Of a stretch of 64,000 nt of DNA, positions 13,101-26,376 are shown in pieces (positions within the stretch are counted from its first letter, which is position 1; every line of letters begins with the position of its first letter). Source of the stretch: Melanocharis versteri (taxonomy: Eukaryota; Chordata; Aves; Passeriformes; Melanocharitidae); assembly GCA_013397845.1 (NCBI GenBank), contig VZTG01003225.1:434001-498000 (forward strand). Reading direction: 5' to 3'. The notes below the pieces were generated by a model that saw only the letters and a list, made by a program, of their open reading frames with translations, searched no databases and was not told the origin of the DNA. Made by a program: the position numbers and the translations under genes.

Positions 13101-16100
13101 TTGTTCTTTCTCTGTCAGGAAAAAATCCTCTTTATACAGGGTGAAAGCTTTTCTTTTTCCTTATGTTGTTTTGCAGTATTTATAGTAGTGAAAAATTATA
13201 TTAGAAACACAAATTAATAGAATTGGAGTTTTTATGAAGTTAAAAATATGAAGGACTTGATAAACACTTTAGCTGTTTTAATATACTTATTAGGAAGCAG
13301 TAGTGTTGTATAAAAAGAAAAGGGGTGATATGTTCAAAATTGTCACAAATAGCTGGAAAGTCTTTTGAGACGTTATTATAATTAGAAAATACTGGAGAGT
13401 AAGGCTTGAATTTTTAAAGCTATTTTGTATTTAAATTTACTAGACAATTATTTCATATTTTAAAATGTAAACATGGAATCTGTTCAGTACTACAGATGTC
13501 TGAACTAATTTACTTAGTTTGGCATTACTTCTTGGGAAAAGTGTTTTGGGGAAACAAAGATGTGAGTCTCTTAAGACATGAAAAAGAATTCTTTTTTGTC
13601 AAAGTTCAGTGTTTTATTCTTAATAAATGGAAATAAGTTTAACAGCTTTGTGCTAAAGAGTTTTGGTTTCAAGTAATAATTTGTACTGTGTTTAGTATTA
13701 AAATGCAGTTTGCGCAGTCTTAGTAACTTTTTCTCATGGGTTGGTAAGATTTATAGGTTGTCTGCAAATCTTTCATCATCTGACCCCAAGCAAGATAAAA
13801 TGGGGAGGGAAGATGATCATCATCCTAAATTCAATGCAGCCGAGGAAAGTTAGTTCTGCTTAAAGTGCTGTCTGTGCCTCTGATTTTTCTGAGAGTATGG
13901 CTGCCTATCTGTAGTTAAAAACTTAATTCTGATCTCAGGATGTTTCCTGTAGTGGTGGCCTGAGACTGTTGGCTGTCTGGCATTTGATATATCTTGTATA
14001 TATCTGATATCTGATGTCAGTTTTGCTTAGCTCACTGGCAGACTTAATATGTCTTGTAGATGACTTATACTACTTTGAATAAAGGGTTTAGTGTTATGTT
14101 GAGCTGATGTTTCTCAAGGTTTGCTTTTTTGGCAATACACAAGGATTGCTCTCTAGTTTGACTTCTACCAGTGGAAATTCAGGATTCCAAGGCAGAAGAA
14201 TTTCTCTGAAAGTATAAAACCTGTCTTAGAGTTAGGTGTACAATCCCAAGGTTCATAAATAGATTTTCCATAGTTACAAGGAAGATTATCAACTTGTTAT
14301 GAAGGAATAGTGTTATTTTTATGCTTTGGACATCCTAAACGAATAGCTCTAACGGGCTGGGACAGGTAGGTTAATTCAGCAAAAATGACTCATTATCTCT
14401 TGTTACTGTCCAGCCAGGAAAAATACCATGTCTGTTTGTAATCATCAGCTGTCCATCAGCTGTATAAACTGCTGGTTTGCATCCCTGAAAGCATATAACA
14501 CATTAATACAGAATCCTGTTCTAAATGAGTATTTTAGAGCTGAGTAAACTAGATTTGAGTAATAATATGGAGTTACTTACATTATGTTTGTGCTCAGTTG
14601 AAGAACCTTTATTTTTCAGAGTAATTTTATTCTGATTTTGCCTTTTTTATATCTTTGAGAAGAAGAAGGCACAGCAATTGTGGGAGGCGGGTGGAGGACA
14701 GTGGGCAGTGGGAAACAACCCTACAGACAGCAAGGTCAGAGAAGGAAGAGGGGAGAGGTGCTCTGGTCACTGGAGCAGAGATTCCCCTGCAGCCCATGGA
14801 GAGGACCATGGTGAAGCACGTAGAACCTGCAGCTCATGGAGGACCATGTTGGAACAGATATGCACACTGCAGCCCATGGAGGACGCACTGGAGCAGGTGG
14901 AGATGCCCTGAAGGAAGCTACAGCCCGTGGAGATCCCATGCTGGAGCAGGCCTCTGTCAGGAATTGCAGCCTATAGAGAGGAGCCCATGGAGGAGCAGGT
15001 TTACTGGCAGGAACTGTGGGTCTGTGGAGTGATCTCTTCCTGAAGGACTGTGCCCTGTGGAAAAGACATACTAGAGCAGATCATGGAGAGCTGCAGTTGT
15101 GGGAAGAGTACTGGAGCAGTTTGTGAAGTCCTGTAGCCCATGGCAAAGACCCCAAGCTTGAAGCAGGGAAAAAAGAGAAGGAAGTGGCAGAGAGGAACTG
15201 TTACGAACTGAGAGCAGCCCGTTTCCCATCCTCCTTGTCCTGTTTGGGGTGGGGGAGGAGGTAGAAGGGTCAGGAATGAAGGAGTGAAGCCGAATCCTGG
15301 GAAGAAGGCGTGATAAGGTTGTTTAGTGTTTTCCCTTCCTTATTATGCAAATCTATTTTTACTGGCTATAAATGAAATTGGTTCTCCCCAAGTTGAGTCT
15401 GACTTCCCTGTGGCAGTAATTGGTAAGTGATCTCCTTGTCTTTATATTGACCCGCAAGTTTCTCCCCCTGATTTTCTCACCCACCATCTTATTTCCTCAC
15501 CCCTGCTCTATTGAGGAGGGGCAGTGAGAGCAACCCACAGTGGGTTGGGGGGTTGGCAGCCAGCCAAGATCAGGCTGCCATAATGTGCTATTGAAAGCAG
15601 ATAATCTCAAGAACCTCCCTAAACAGAACTGACTGTAATTTAGTGGTATGGAGAAAAGGAGGAAACATACCTGGTAATTACTAACAGGAGTGAAAAAGTT
15701 GTTTAAGTTGTAAGCGCATGAACTCAAAATGAACAGGATGAGAAGACCTTGGTGTTGTAGTTAATCGTGTTTGGATTCACCTGCTAAAACACTGCACCTG
15801 TGATAAGGGCTGCTGCATAACTAGAGTACTGTAGGAAAGGTACTGCCTGCAGTGTAAGGAAGTCTGGTGTAAAGGTAAAAGACATCATCTTGAGATCTTG
15901 GTCCCCATGTTCAGGAAACACATGTTCAAGTGAGACTCGTGCAGAAGAGATGGAGTTGAATCTCGTGAGGAAAACCGGGTGGACTAGATCAGCCACAAAA
16001 TGAAGTGTAAAGTGGTTAATGATAGTCTCTGTAAATGCATCAAGGTGCTAAATACCTAAACAGTTACTATTCATGGGTACAAGAGTAATATTGCCACAAA

Positions 16101-16880
16101 AGCAAACTGCAGTAAGTTGCCGTGTGCAATTTTAAACAAGAAATTAGAAGCTTGATTTTAACTATTAGCACAGTTGGTTTGGGAATAGTTTTAAGGTAAC
16201 TGGTGTTTGTGAAGAGGAGGGTATTGGCTGAAAACCCTTAATTTCTTAAATGGAGCTTAGTAGCTTGTTTAAAGAAGGTAGATTATGTGTCTCCTTTTAG
16301 GAGAAGACTGGACTTCATGTAGGCAATGTAAGTTTTAAGTCCTGCATTCCCTCTAGACCAAAGTACATTTTCTGATAAAACACGTAAAGGTACTTTTCTA
16401 GATAAATCAAGTGCTACGAGTGAGTATAAGGCTTGGATTTACCTATAGTGATGATATAAAATAAATTAAAATATTGTAAGTATAATGCATGTAGCTCACA
16501 TGGTCAGGAGTCCATATCCTAATTCTTAGCTTAGTTTGCTACAAGTTTGCACACTTTCATGAAAAGGAATGTCTGCAATTCAGAGCTTTCTTTGCAGTAT
16601 TCAGATGCCTCCAGTAATTATGACAGATAATCAATTGAGTTACATGAGTTTACCTTTTCCCTTAAGAAAGGCATTCTCTGCTATTTGTAAGTTGAGCTGT
16701 ACAAGCCAGACAAGAATTTGAAAATATCTGAAGAATTGAATGTGACTGAATGCATTGTACCAGTAAATACGTATCATATTAGTAATGGAATTTATTTGAG
16801 AGAATTTTAGGAAGTGTATTTTGTTCTCAAAATCCATTTTTGCTTGTTTAAAACATCTAGCTTTCTTTTCTTCCTTTAAG
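10104..16880 (+). other. LCORL: LCORL intron 2
   Basis: A GT-AG intron of 6.8 kb. It holds TA/TG-rich low complexity at about 10500-10630, T/C-rich tracts near 11281-11295 and 11388-11425, and a sense-strand LTR-like repeat at about 14660-15575. Otherwise it is AT-rich noncoding sequence with no supported exon. Confidence 0.85.
14660..15575 (+). mobile_element. Solo LTR-like repeat, ERVL type, copy 1 (5' truncated)
   Basis: A GC-richer block stands out sharply from the surrounding intron. Its core at 14786-15150 consists of imperfect units built around 'cagcccatggag' and 'ctggagcag'. A region near 15355-15470 resembles the 3' end of the avian ERVL-type LTR, including a degenerate polyadenylation region and the 'gtaattggtaagtgatctcc' stretch. 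It is in the same orientation as LCORL. No gag or pol coding sequence flanks it, so it reads as a solo LTR. Family assignment is by recognition only, and both ends are estimates. Short frames inside it are by-products of the repeats. Confidence 0.6.
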
Positions 16881-16960
16881 ACTGTGAGCCAGAAGAGCTA
16901 ACTGACTGGTCTATGGATGAGAAATGTTCCTTTTGTAATTTACACAAAGAAACAGCCAGT
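16881..16960 (+). CDS. LCORL: LCORL exon 3
   Basis: An 80-base exon with acceptor TTTAAG at 16875-16880 and donor GTAAGT from 16961. It completes the split aspartate codon and encodes 26 residues. They start CEPEELTDWSMDEKCSFCNL, an acidic stretch with a C-x-x-C pair, and end at a codon boundary. The first 20 residues match mammalian LCORL. The last six (HKETAS) differ from the mammalian sequence as I remember it, so the exon end is less constrained. Confidence 0.92.
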
Positions 16961-17186
16961 GTAAGTATGAGCATTATGTTAAGCATTACTCCCCAGCACT
17001 CATTTTTTGGTATGAAAGTAAGAGTCAGAGAACTGAATTTTGCAAATAAGTTAATTCTGCATTTTGACTCAAAGTAGTTTGATTTTAGTGATTCTATTGC
17101 ATTCAATAGCTCAGTAATTTAATTATATATTTTACTACCTGCAGACTAACTTCTGAAAGATGTTATGATCTTCATGTGTTTTCTAG
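16961..17186 (+). other. LCORL: LCORL intron 3 (short)
   Basis: A GT-AG intron of only 226 bases, far shorter than every other intron of the gene in this window. It runs from GTAAGT to TTTTCTAG. Confidence 0.88.
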
Positions 17187-17316
17187 GATCGTGCATCAGT
17201 TTTCGGTTCTTCACAGTCAACGCCTACAGAGGAACTGTCATCTCAGGGCCAGTCCAACACTGATAAGATTGAATGCCAAGCAGAAAACTATCTAAATGCA
17301 CTCTTTCGAAAGAAAG
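17187..17316 (+). CDS. LCORL: LCORL exon 4
   Basis: A 130-base exon of 43 codons plus the first base of an aspartate codon. The acceptor is TTTTCTAG and the donor is GTAATA from 17317. It encodes a serine/threonine/glutamine-rich linker (DRASVFGSSQSTPTEELSS...) followed by the conserved segment NTDKIECQAENYLNALFRKK. The second half is nearly invariant in LCORL. The first dozen residues vary. Confidence 0.93.
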
Positions 17317-20300
17317 GTAATAAAAGCATGTCTTTTACATTATGAAATACGATGAAAAATCTAGAAGAATCAAACTATTCAGAGTTAATTTTGATTAAGT
17401 ATTTTTTTATTTATCTAGTGAAATAGATGTTTCTGCTGTTTCTCTTTTTTATTCCTTTGGTTTTCCTTAGTCTTTTTCTTACTTGAATCACCAGATGAAG
17501 TACTACCCTTCATACTTGCCATTGCTCTTTGTCCTGTTGTTTTATGTGTCATTCTTTTGAATCCCTGTTCATAAATTGTATTGGATTTTTCTTTTTAACA
17601 TGAGCTGCTGCTTTGTTTTCATGCCAACCTCAGGTGTCATTCTCTGGAATTCTAAGCATTTAAACATTTTCTGTTCCGAAATTCTCACTTTTGGTTTTCA
17701 ACGGGAAAAACATTTTAGGCAGGAGAATGTGCTTTGCAGATTGCAAAATAGAATTCAGGATCTTCTTCCACAAAAGCTGCTTCTTCAAATACATCCAAGT
17801 TGGAGCTTAAAACTTCCTGTCAAAATATAGTATTTAGTAGTTCATTAATTCTTTGACTGTTCTTGTTCTTTGACACTCATCAAGATATAGCAGTGCATGA
17901 GTGAGTGACAAGTCAGCTTAGTTCATAAAAGTTACTTAGTTACTCACTGTCAACAGCAGCAGAAATACTCATTTTCTTTCTTAAATTAATGTGAATGAAG
18001 AAATGTGAATGAAGTTACTGTGAATGCAGTAACTACAATTTTCACAGATTTTTCTTGGGTTTAGTATGTGTACATGGATGTCAGAATAGCTGAGTATGGC
18101 TAGGGGGTGACAGTTCTCTCTTGCTTTTAACAAAGAGTTAAAGTCAGATGCCTCTTCCTTCACATAAGTGGGAGAAAAAAACAAAGTTAGTTTTCTCCCT
18201 TTTACGTTGCTGTAGCAGGAGAGATTATTATGCCCTTGAACCTGGGGTGTGTAGAATCTTTTTCTGTACAGACTTTGTGCCTACTCAGTCTACATTTTGC
18301 TTTTTTGCATTTTAAAGAATTTGAAATGGAGTGCAACAGCATTTTGAATCTGTCCTTTGGACTCTTGGCTTTCTTTCAAACCAGCTATTTTCCATTTGAA
18401 ATAAAATGTCCAATGAAGTTGGCACCTTGTTACTTCTTAAAGTCTTATTATATTCTCATCACAGGCCCAGTTGTGTGGCGTCTCCCTGGGCAGGTATTTT
18501 AATTCCTTCCAATTTCTCCTTTTTTAGATCTCTTCTTGGTCTTGATGTGTATGATGTTTTCCAATGTTCGCCTGCTTTATGCTCCTGCTGTAGATGATCT
18601 CTTTTGATACTCCTTGAGAGGAACTTCTGTCATGGGAGAAGTGAAACTTGGCATGACCTCACCTTAGCGGAGTGAATGACTTTTAAGTGAAGTTTTTCAC
18701 AAAGAACATTTGGCTTTTAGCATCTTCTTTAGGTTTGATCTGCCAGATCAGTAATGCTAGGTTAAAGAGGTTTCGTCTATTAAAAAACAAAACTTCCAGT
18801 TGTTTTTGTGATTCTCTGAAGTACTTCTATATCCTTGGGTAAGAATTTACTACAAATATTGCTTCAGTTCAGGTTTTAGCAAAGTCTTTAGAGTTGTTCA
18901 GATTACAGGAAGTGAAAAGGGAAAAAATAGTAAAGGGCATGTGAAACCAATTTATGAGGTATTCAAGTAACTGGTTTGGATTTTAGGAGGAAGATGAAGA
19001 GTTTTACTTAGAAAATCCCAAGTCTGCTTTCTGAATTTTTGTAGGTTTTTGAGTTCGAGTATCAGCTTAGGAAGAAAGGAATCAAAAAAAATTCCAGTAA
19101 TTGTTTAGCTAAGGAACAGTTCTTACACCTGGTCCTAAACCAGATGTTCTTTTGTTGTCAGAATATTGTCAAATTCTTGGCTGTCTGTCTTTAAAATGGA
19201 CTAACACTCGTTTGGATTGCAAACTCCTCAAGATGATCTGCTCTCTTGCTATTGTTGCTAATTTAGACCTCCATGAACAACTTCTAAGACTAGTGAGGAG
19301 ATTAGAGAGTTCATTTGTTGGTCCCATTAATCTTTTATTTTGAACAAATTAATATATGGCTTTTTAAAATTTGCAGACTAGTTTGAGGGGATTTGGTTGT
19401 GGGTTTTGGTTTTTTGTTGTATCAGGAAACTAGTTCAAAAGATCTCCAAACATGCAGCCATGATATATTGTTGTCTGGAGCATACACCCTTCAGACATTA
19501 ATGCATGACAATTTGTCTGTAGAATCTGGGACAAAAGATGATAGAACTCCTGCCAAAATGGGTAAACTCTTGAGATGCTGTAAACAACGGAAGTCTTCCC
19601 ATTAGGAGCCCAACTTCGCTGTGTATTAGTGAAAGACCAGTTTGGTAGTCAGCTGTATGTGGGAAAGTCCTGTGCTCAGCAGACACGTCAGCAAATCCAA
19701 AGTCCTTCTTGTCATCAAACACTGATTGTTGCCATTAAACAATATATTTGAAACCTAGATGCTTTTTTCCTGAGTATGACATCTCTCTTTACCCATTTGG
19801 TGGTATAAGCAGAGTAGACTGTGATGCTTTTCCACTTACATAATGCTGAAGTTCAACTGTTCTGTGTTAAAGGAAAAAAACAGTGTGCTTTAAAAAATAT
19901 GTATTAAGTCTTTTTACTATGAATACTACAGAATGTGACATGTGATCATTGTTATATAGCAGAATCACAGTTGTTTAAAAGGTTGATCAGACATTTTGTT
20001 CATGGACTATTAATTTTCTGTATTCCTAGTAATCCACATTGTGTATTCTTAGAAGCTCATTTTTCCATGCAATATTAATGTGACCTCTTTAAACAAAACT
20101 AAAGAAAAACGGTTGTGAATCAGGTTCTATCTTCAGGATAGATGATCCACCAAGAGACAACTGACACAATGGAGAATGTTTGAGATAACTTGAATCTTTT
20201 CAGATTCTCTGGGCTGCTCTGTCAAGTATCTGCAGAGCCATGTTTCCCATCCCAAAGTAATTTTTCTGGAAGCTATTTAAAGCTCTTTACTATTTCTAGA

Positions 20301-23300
20301 TATCTCTGTCATGTTCTGAAATATTTCCATTCATAAATACGGCTTTCTTACACCATACCATATACCTGAATTTGACTTTGAGTTCTCCTGTTCTTCTTGT
20401 AGTTTTCTTTCAGTTGCATAGCTGTCACAAGCTGGTTATGCTTCTTGGACAATGTATATTTAATTTAGCAAACAATGACAATGTAATCGTTCACGCATTA
20501 TCTCAGACAAAAAAAAAGTATTACTTTCTGAGGCGTAGTTTTGAATTGCGCTCACTACTTCATCCAAAACCTCCAGTTTCTTTTGAATAATAATTTTAAG
20601 AAATCTAATTTGTCCTTTTAAAATCTGGAAGATTTTCTGTAATCACTGTGAGCTCTGACACAGTGTGTGCAGTAAACTTCTATGACAGCTGTGCTGTCCC
20701 TCTTGAAGTTCATCAGGAAAGAATGTTTAGTGGGGTTTCAGCTGCTTTCTTAAGGAGGTGAAGCATACTTTTTGTGTTGACCACCTACCTGCCAGTGTTA
20801 TTGTCTTCACTGACTCTGCATTTCTTGATAATTTCAACTACATTTACGAGGATTCTTAGAAATATGACTGGATATAGAGTAGTGAAAATTGCAGCCTGAG
20901 TAGAGGAAGAAAAAATGTGGAGTGTTTCATGAGAACAGAAGAGTGAACTTGGCCCTTACTCCTTCTATTTGTTGATTGGTCAAGTTAACTGAACCAGTCA
21001 TGATGCCTGGCTCAGAAAAAATAGTTGTGTTCAGGTTTTAACATACTGGTGATCTGACAGTGACCTGAACAATTTTGCAAGTAGAACTAAGAACTTCGCT
21101 GGGAGAGTTTGGTGGCTGTTGAGGTGGGGTTGTTAAAGGAAAATGTGGCCTTTTTGTCAAAAGGGAGAGATGGAGTGAATTTATGAAACACACTGAGAAG
21201 CAATCATGTGTTCTTAGTCCTGCTACTCACACAACTGGATTGTAAGGTACAAGAGGGATTGTGATTCCCTGCTGCTTTTCACTGTCTTTTGGTATTGTGT
21301 CAAAAGAGAAGTGAAGTCATTAGGTTGACTTTCTAATGAAAAAGTAATGGTTTTCAATAAATGGAATACTGTTGTGGAACACTGTTTTGGGAGCTTTTTA
21401 CTCATTGTTCATTGTCCTGCCAAATACATGTATAACTCTGAACTGTCAGTCAAATCTGTCACCATAGGCGTTGCATCTAGTGATCACACATAATGTTAAT
21501 GTGCAGAATAGCTAATAGTACAGATTTGAATAGTTACAAGCTAGTGCAGCACATAAACTGAGGAAGTATTAATTAAAACATGAGCTTTGAATTAAAATAA
21601 ATCATTGCAATTAGTCATAATTACATGTTTATTACTCTCTTCTCTTGCATTCAAACTGTTACCTTGACAATTATAAGCAGAAAATATCAGATTATATCAT
21701 ACAAATTCAGTCTTCTTTTATCCTAATAACATCAGGTCTGCAGTGATCTGAGAGAAACAAGAGGAACATTAGGGCTAACTTTTATGCTAAACCTTTAGAG
21801 ATCATTCTTCTGGGTTTGAAGTAGTATGTATGTACATACATTATCCGTGGTCTAAATACAGCTGCTTAGTATTTTATATCAACTGTGAAAAATAGGAGTT
21901 TAAACAGATGTAGGCATGTAAATTTAAAACTTTGTAAGTAGCTATAGTCACAATTCCTAATAAAACGTCTTAGAAAAAAAACCTATTCAGGTCATAGCAA
22001 GTATATCTGGTGCCATCTGCTGATAATAATTAAGAAATATTTGGCAGTGATACTAAGTTCAGGGTTCTAATGTTTCTTGCCCCAAAATATGTTTCATTGT
22101 GTTTAAAAATTTTATATGACTAATTACAAATTTCTCATGTGTAGTGGAAAATTACCACTATGAATCACAGGATGGGTGAAGTTCTTCCCCATGTTCAGGT
22201 AAACAGACTGGGCAATGAGATGCTGAAGAGCAGCACCACGGAATGGGCCTGGGGGCCCTGGTTGATGGAAAGTTGCACATGAGCCAGGAGTGCCCTGGCA
22301 GCCAGGAGGGCCAACCCTGTCCTGAGGGCATCGGGCACAGCATCGCCAGCTGGGCAAGGGAGGGGATTGTCCTCTCTGCTCTGCACTGGGGCAGCCTCAC
22401 CTCACGTCCTGGGGTTAGTTTTGGGCACCACAGTATAAGAAAGACATTAAACTATTAGAGAGTGTCCAAAGGAGGGCACCAAAAATGGTGAAGGGTTTTA
22501 AGAAGAAGCCATACAAGGAGTGGCTGAAGTTACTTGCCTTATTCAGCCTGGAGGAGACTGAGGGGAGACCTCATTGCATTCTGCAGCTTTCTCCTGAGGG
22601 GAAGTGGAGGGGCAGGCACTGATATCTTCTCCCTGGTGACCAGTGACAGGACCTGAGGTCAACCTCAGTCCCAAAGCTGTGCCAGGGGAAGTTTAGGCTG
22701 GATATTAGGAAAATATTCTTCACCCAGAGGGTGGCTGGGCGCTGGAACAGGCTCAGCTCCCCAGGGTAGGGGTCGCAGCACCAAGCCTGCCTGAGTTCAA
22801 GAGGCATTTGGACAATAATCTCAGGCACACAGTGTGACTCTTGGAGTTGTCCTGTGCAGGGCCAGGAGCTGGACTTTGGTGATCCTTGTGGGTCCCTTTC
22901 AACTCAGGATATTCTATGATTTTAAGGCAGGGTCAAAGTCTTTACAATGGTGCATAGCAGGATAATGACAGATTACAAACAAGTTGAAATGAGAGGTTCT
23001 TTTTAATGTCAGGAGAAATGAGGACAGGCAAGCAGTGGAACGTGCCACCCAGAGGTTGTAGTCTCCCATCCATGAAAGTACTCCTTACCTAACTAGGTAA
23101 AATCCAGAGAAACCCGATTTGACCTCACAGATGATTACTTTGAACAAGCAGTTTTATAGAGACCTCCCAAGGTACTTCCACCATGATTTACCAGTTAATG
23201 ATTTACATTACAGAAAAGGCAATGTGATAGCAACACTGTTTGCATTTTTGGCAGATAAGTTTAGACTACGTGAGTCTAACTCTGTGGATTGAATATGCAT

Positions 23301-26121
23301 TTAGCAGCAAGAGCACTTCAGATGCACACCGGGAGCACATCTTTCAGATTATGTGCTCTGAGATATGCACATACCACCCCCTCATATTAACTTTTTAGAG
23401 TAAATTAACTTAAAATCTGTAAACTGCCAATAGCTGTAGCAATTGAATATATGAGAAGTTCTGCTGCATTTATTCTTCATAGGGAGTATTTGGAAATTAT
23501 TACCAAAAAAAAAAAAACTAAAGAAATCATTATAAGAACAAAAAAATAAATCCTTTATTATTCTAAATAGGTCAGAAGGTGACTTTGCTCCTAATGGAAA
23601 AGTTGACTTCTGCAAGTGTCTAAGAGCAATATATGCTTGGCTATTACCAGTGTGAAGAGTCTAAAGTGGATAGAAGGGCAGTAAAAACTTGATAGTTCTG
23701 AATTGGTTTTGTCTTGCAGTTTTATAATTGATGCAGGGGATGGTAATTAATAAGGAGAAATCTGTTCCAGGCTGTTGTGTTCTCCTGCTAATGGTAGGTC
23801 CCCTATACTCTGGCCTTTTGTTTCTTAAAGGTACAGATCACACCAGGATGTAAAATAATTCTCCCATTTGCACTGATGATCACCTGTATTTCTTGTATTT
23901 TGCATATACATTAATACTTTACACCTATTGCCTTACTGCTCCAGCATCTGTTGTTGAATTTTTTTTCTTTACATCTAAGTGTATGTCTAGGATGGTAAAT
24001 TCCAGTTGAACATTTATTAGGCTTCATTATTTAGGAATCAGGAAATAGCAATATAAACAGAGCATGCCTGTGCCTGGAGGTTACATGGTGGGGAGAGATC
24101 TTTCTCTTTGTAGGGATCCTCCATAATTTGGAATTTTACCTTGTACCTCTCTTCAAGAAACACCTGTCAATTTTAGATAGTTTGGCAGAGATCTGGTTGA
24201 AAGATTGTTGGAAGATAGAGCTTTAACCATAAGCAGATTTGTTTTATCATGCCTTGGGTAAGTTCTCTTGAAACCAAGATGTCTTAAAAATGCTGGAGCT
24301 TCACCATACCTCATCAAGCACTATGGACAGCCTGACCAAGAGGTCTTGACAGGAAGCATCTGAGCACTCAGCCAGCTGCCCTCTCATGTGCTGTAGACAG
24401 CAGATCTCATAGGTGCAGGTTTGTAATTCCTTGCAATGCTCTGTTGATGAAAATGAATTCTCAAAATGGAATGTGTTTTAAACAAACCTGAAACAACAAA
24501 GCAAAAGATCTTCTGCGCACTCATCCTGAACTTGAGCAGCATTCCTTGATCAGTGCTGGCCGTTGCTCTCTTGATAGTAGATGGATAAAGCTTCATTGGC
24601 ATAAAATGCTTGAGCAAATATGCTGTGTGATCCTCCAAACTTCCTATTAGGAAATGTACACTTTGCATGCAAACATCTACCCAACCCAGCCATTTCAGTT
24701 TCTTCACTTCCATGAAAACAGAACTCATTTTATCATCTGTTTTATCTGTTTCAGGTTAACTTTATTATCCCAGTAACTACAGAACCATGTCCTTTGGTAT
24801 TTCCTCCAGGCAATCAGGGCTCACCTAAAAGCTAATTCTTCTTTATCGCTTTCACACGTGCTTTAAATCCCTGCCCCTTCTTGATTGAAAATTGTTTCAC
24901 TCATTACCTATAAACCCAAGGATGGGCAGTGGTTAAAATATTGAGAAGGATATTTGTGAGAGGAGGGGTGTAGATTTGAAGGAGAGAAGGAAGAGTGGGA
25001 TAGTGAAGTAAGTACTACTGCTACTGCCAGTTTAAGGGAAAACAGATCTCTGAGTGTGGTCAATTGTACTTGTTTTGTGGAATGGTGGGTTGCAGTCATC
25101 AGTGCAGTAACGCAGCTTACTTTCAGTTTCTTAATTACATTGTTATTTATGCTAAGTTACATTTTGTTTTTTCTGTTGCTTCTATTAGGATTATTTTTGG
25201 TGATGCACAATTGCAGTTTCAGTTATACTTGCTAATAACAGGTTTAACTTTTTTCTAGCTCATAGATAACATTAAAATAAAGTCATATGTATCACATTTG
25301 ATCCTTTTCTGTTTCTTTCTAAAATGGTATACTTCTTTCCGTTGAAATGTTACATACACAAGCAAGAAATAGGATACACTCAGTTTAGAATAGGAAATAA
25401 AGCTTTTCTTCCAAGTGTTTTCGTTGCTAGAACTTTGAAAACGTCCTGAAAATCCTGTAAGATTTTACAATAAAAGTTTAAAACTTTATGTTTGTATTCA
25501 ATTGCTTGTATTAGTACAAAGCATTGGGACATTTCAAGTAGCATCATATCAGTTTTGACATTTCATTCCTGAATCTACAATGGGGATTATAATCTGAGAA
25601 TGGAACACATCTCTTTTTGCTTTTTTTTTTCCTTTTTAAGATTAGTTTCTCAAAAGTCGAACTGTTCTATGTTATGAAGAGGACTTTAAAATTATTTTGG
25701 TTATGGTTGTTCTTTGAAAGTAGCTTCTTTCTGTATTAATCCATATCTTATTTTACTTTCATGGTTTGTATTCAAAATTCTTTATTTTCAAAACCGAAAA
25801 TGAACAGTCTGCAAATGAAAATTCAACATATTTGCCAGCAGTACAGATTCTGACTCCCATAAGTAATGCAACTCACATACTCTTACTTGCATACTGTGAT
25901 TGAGGAGTAAGGTAAAAATTAATGATCTGTGCTAAATGTTCTTCCAAGCGACTTCTGGTTAGGAATGCTCATTAAAAAAACTTGTTAGACATCTGAATTA
26001 ATATGTTCAGTATATATGTACTTACTTAACACATTTGTGTGCTTATAGGAAGTATTTATTGTAAGAAAAGTAATTAAGTTTGGTTCTTAATATATCTGCT
26101 GCCTGTGTTTTTTATTTCTAG
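17317..26121 (+). other. LCORL: LCORL intron 4
   Basis: A GT-AG intron of 8.8 kb. Its only clear element is a sense-oriented CR1 3' portion at about 22160-22925. The remainder, including 17.3-22.1 kb and 23.0-26.1 kb, is AT-rich noncoding sequence in which I see no supported gene. Confidence 0.85.
22160..22925 (+). mobile_element. CR1 LINE, 5'-truncated 3' portion
   Basis: A GC-richer block on the + strand. It contains the decayed end of the CR1 reverse transcriptase frame (22460-22620, with the 'gtccaaaggagggcaccaaa' stretch) and then the 3' UTR segment. The 3' UTR is recognisable by 'ggatattaggaaaatattct', 'cttcacccagagggtggctg' and the terminal 'attctatgatt' around 22911-22921. This is the standard structure of a 5'-truncated avian CR1 insertion. 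The coding part carries stops and frameshifts and cannot be active. Confidence 0.88.
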
Positions 26122-26376
26122 ATCTTCCTCAGAACTGTGATCCTAACATTCCCCTAGTTGCTCAGGAATTAATGAAAAAAATGATCCGTCAGTTTGCAAT
26201 TGAGTACATTTCAAAAAGTAGCAAAATTCAAGAGAACAGAAATGGTTCATCATTTGAACCAAGTCTGATGTGTAAAAGTATCCAAATGAACCAAACGGAA
26301 AACTCCCTTCAGGAAGAACAGGATAGCCCTCTAGACCTCACTGTGAATCGAACTCAAGAACAGAATACTCAGCAAG
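26122..26376 (+). CDS. LCORL: LCORL exon 5, with CtBP-type motif PLDLTV
   Basis: A 255-base exon with acceptor TTTCTAG and donor GTAAAT from 26377. It completes the aspartate codon, encodes 84 residues and ends with the first base of a glycine codon. Features in order: LPQNCDPNIPLVAQELMKKM, the LCOR-family helix MIRQFAIEYISKSS, a variable polar stretch, then DSPLDLTVNR at about 26322-26351. PLDLT is the classic CtBP co-repressor docking motif. At the place where the paralogue LCOR has an LxxLL nuclear-receptor box just upstream, this sequence has none (SLQEEQDSPLDL). Confidence 0.95.

Noticed and set aside
14655..15032. A 125-codon frame on the + strand at the LTR-like repeat.
   Set aside because: It follows the internal minirepeats of the LTR and is Trp/Arg/His-rich repeat translation. 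Overlapping frames in other phases are equally open.
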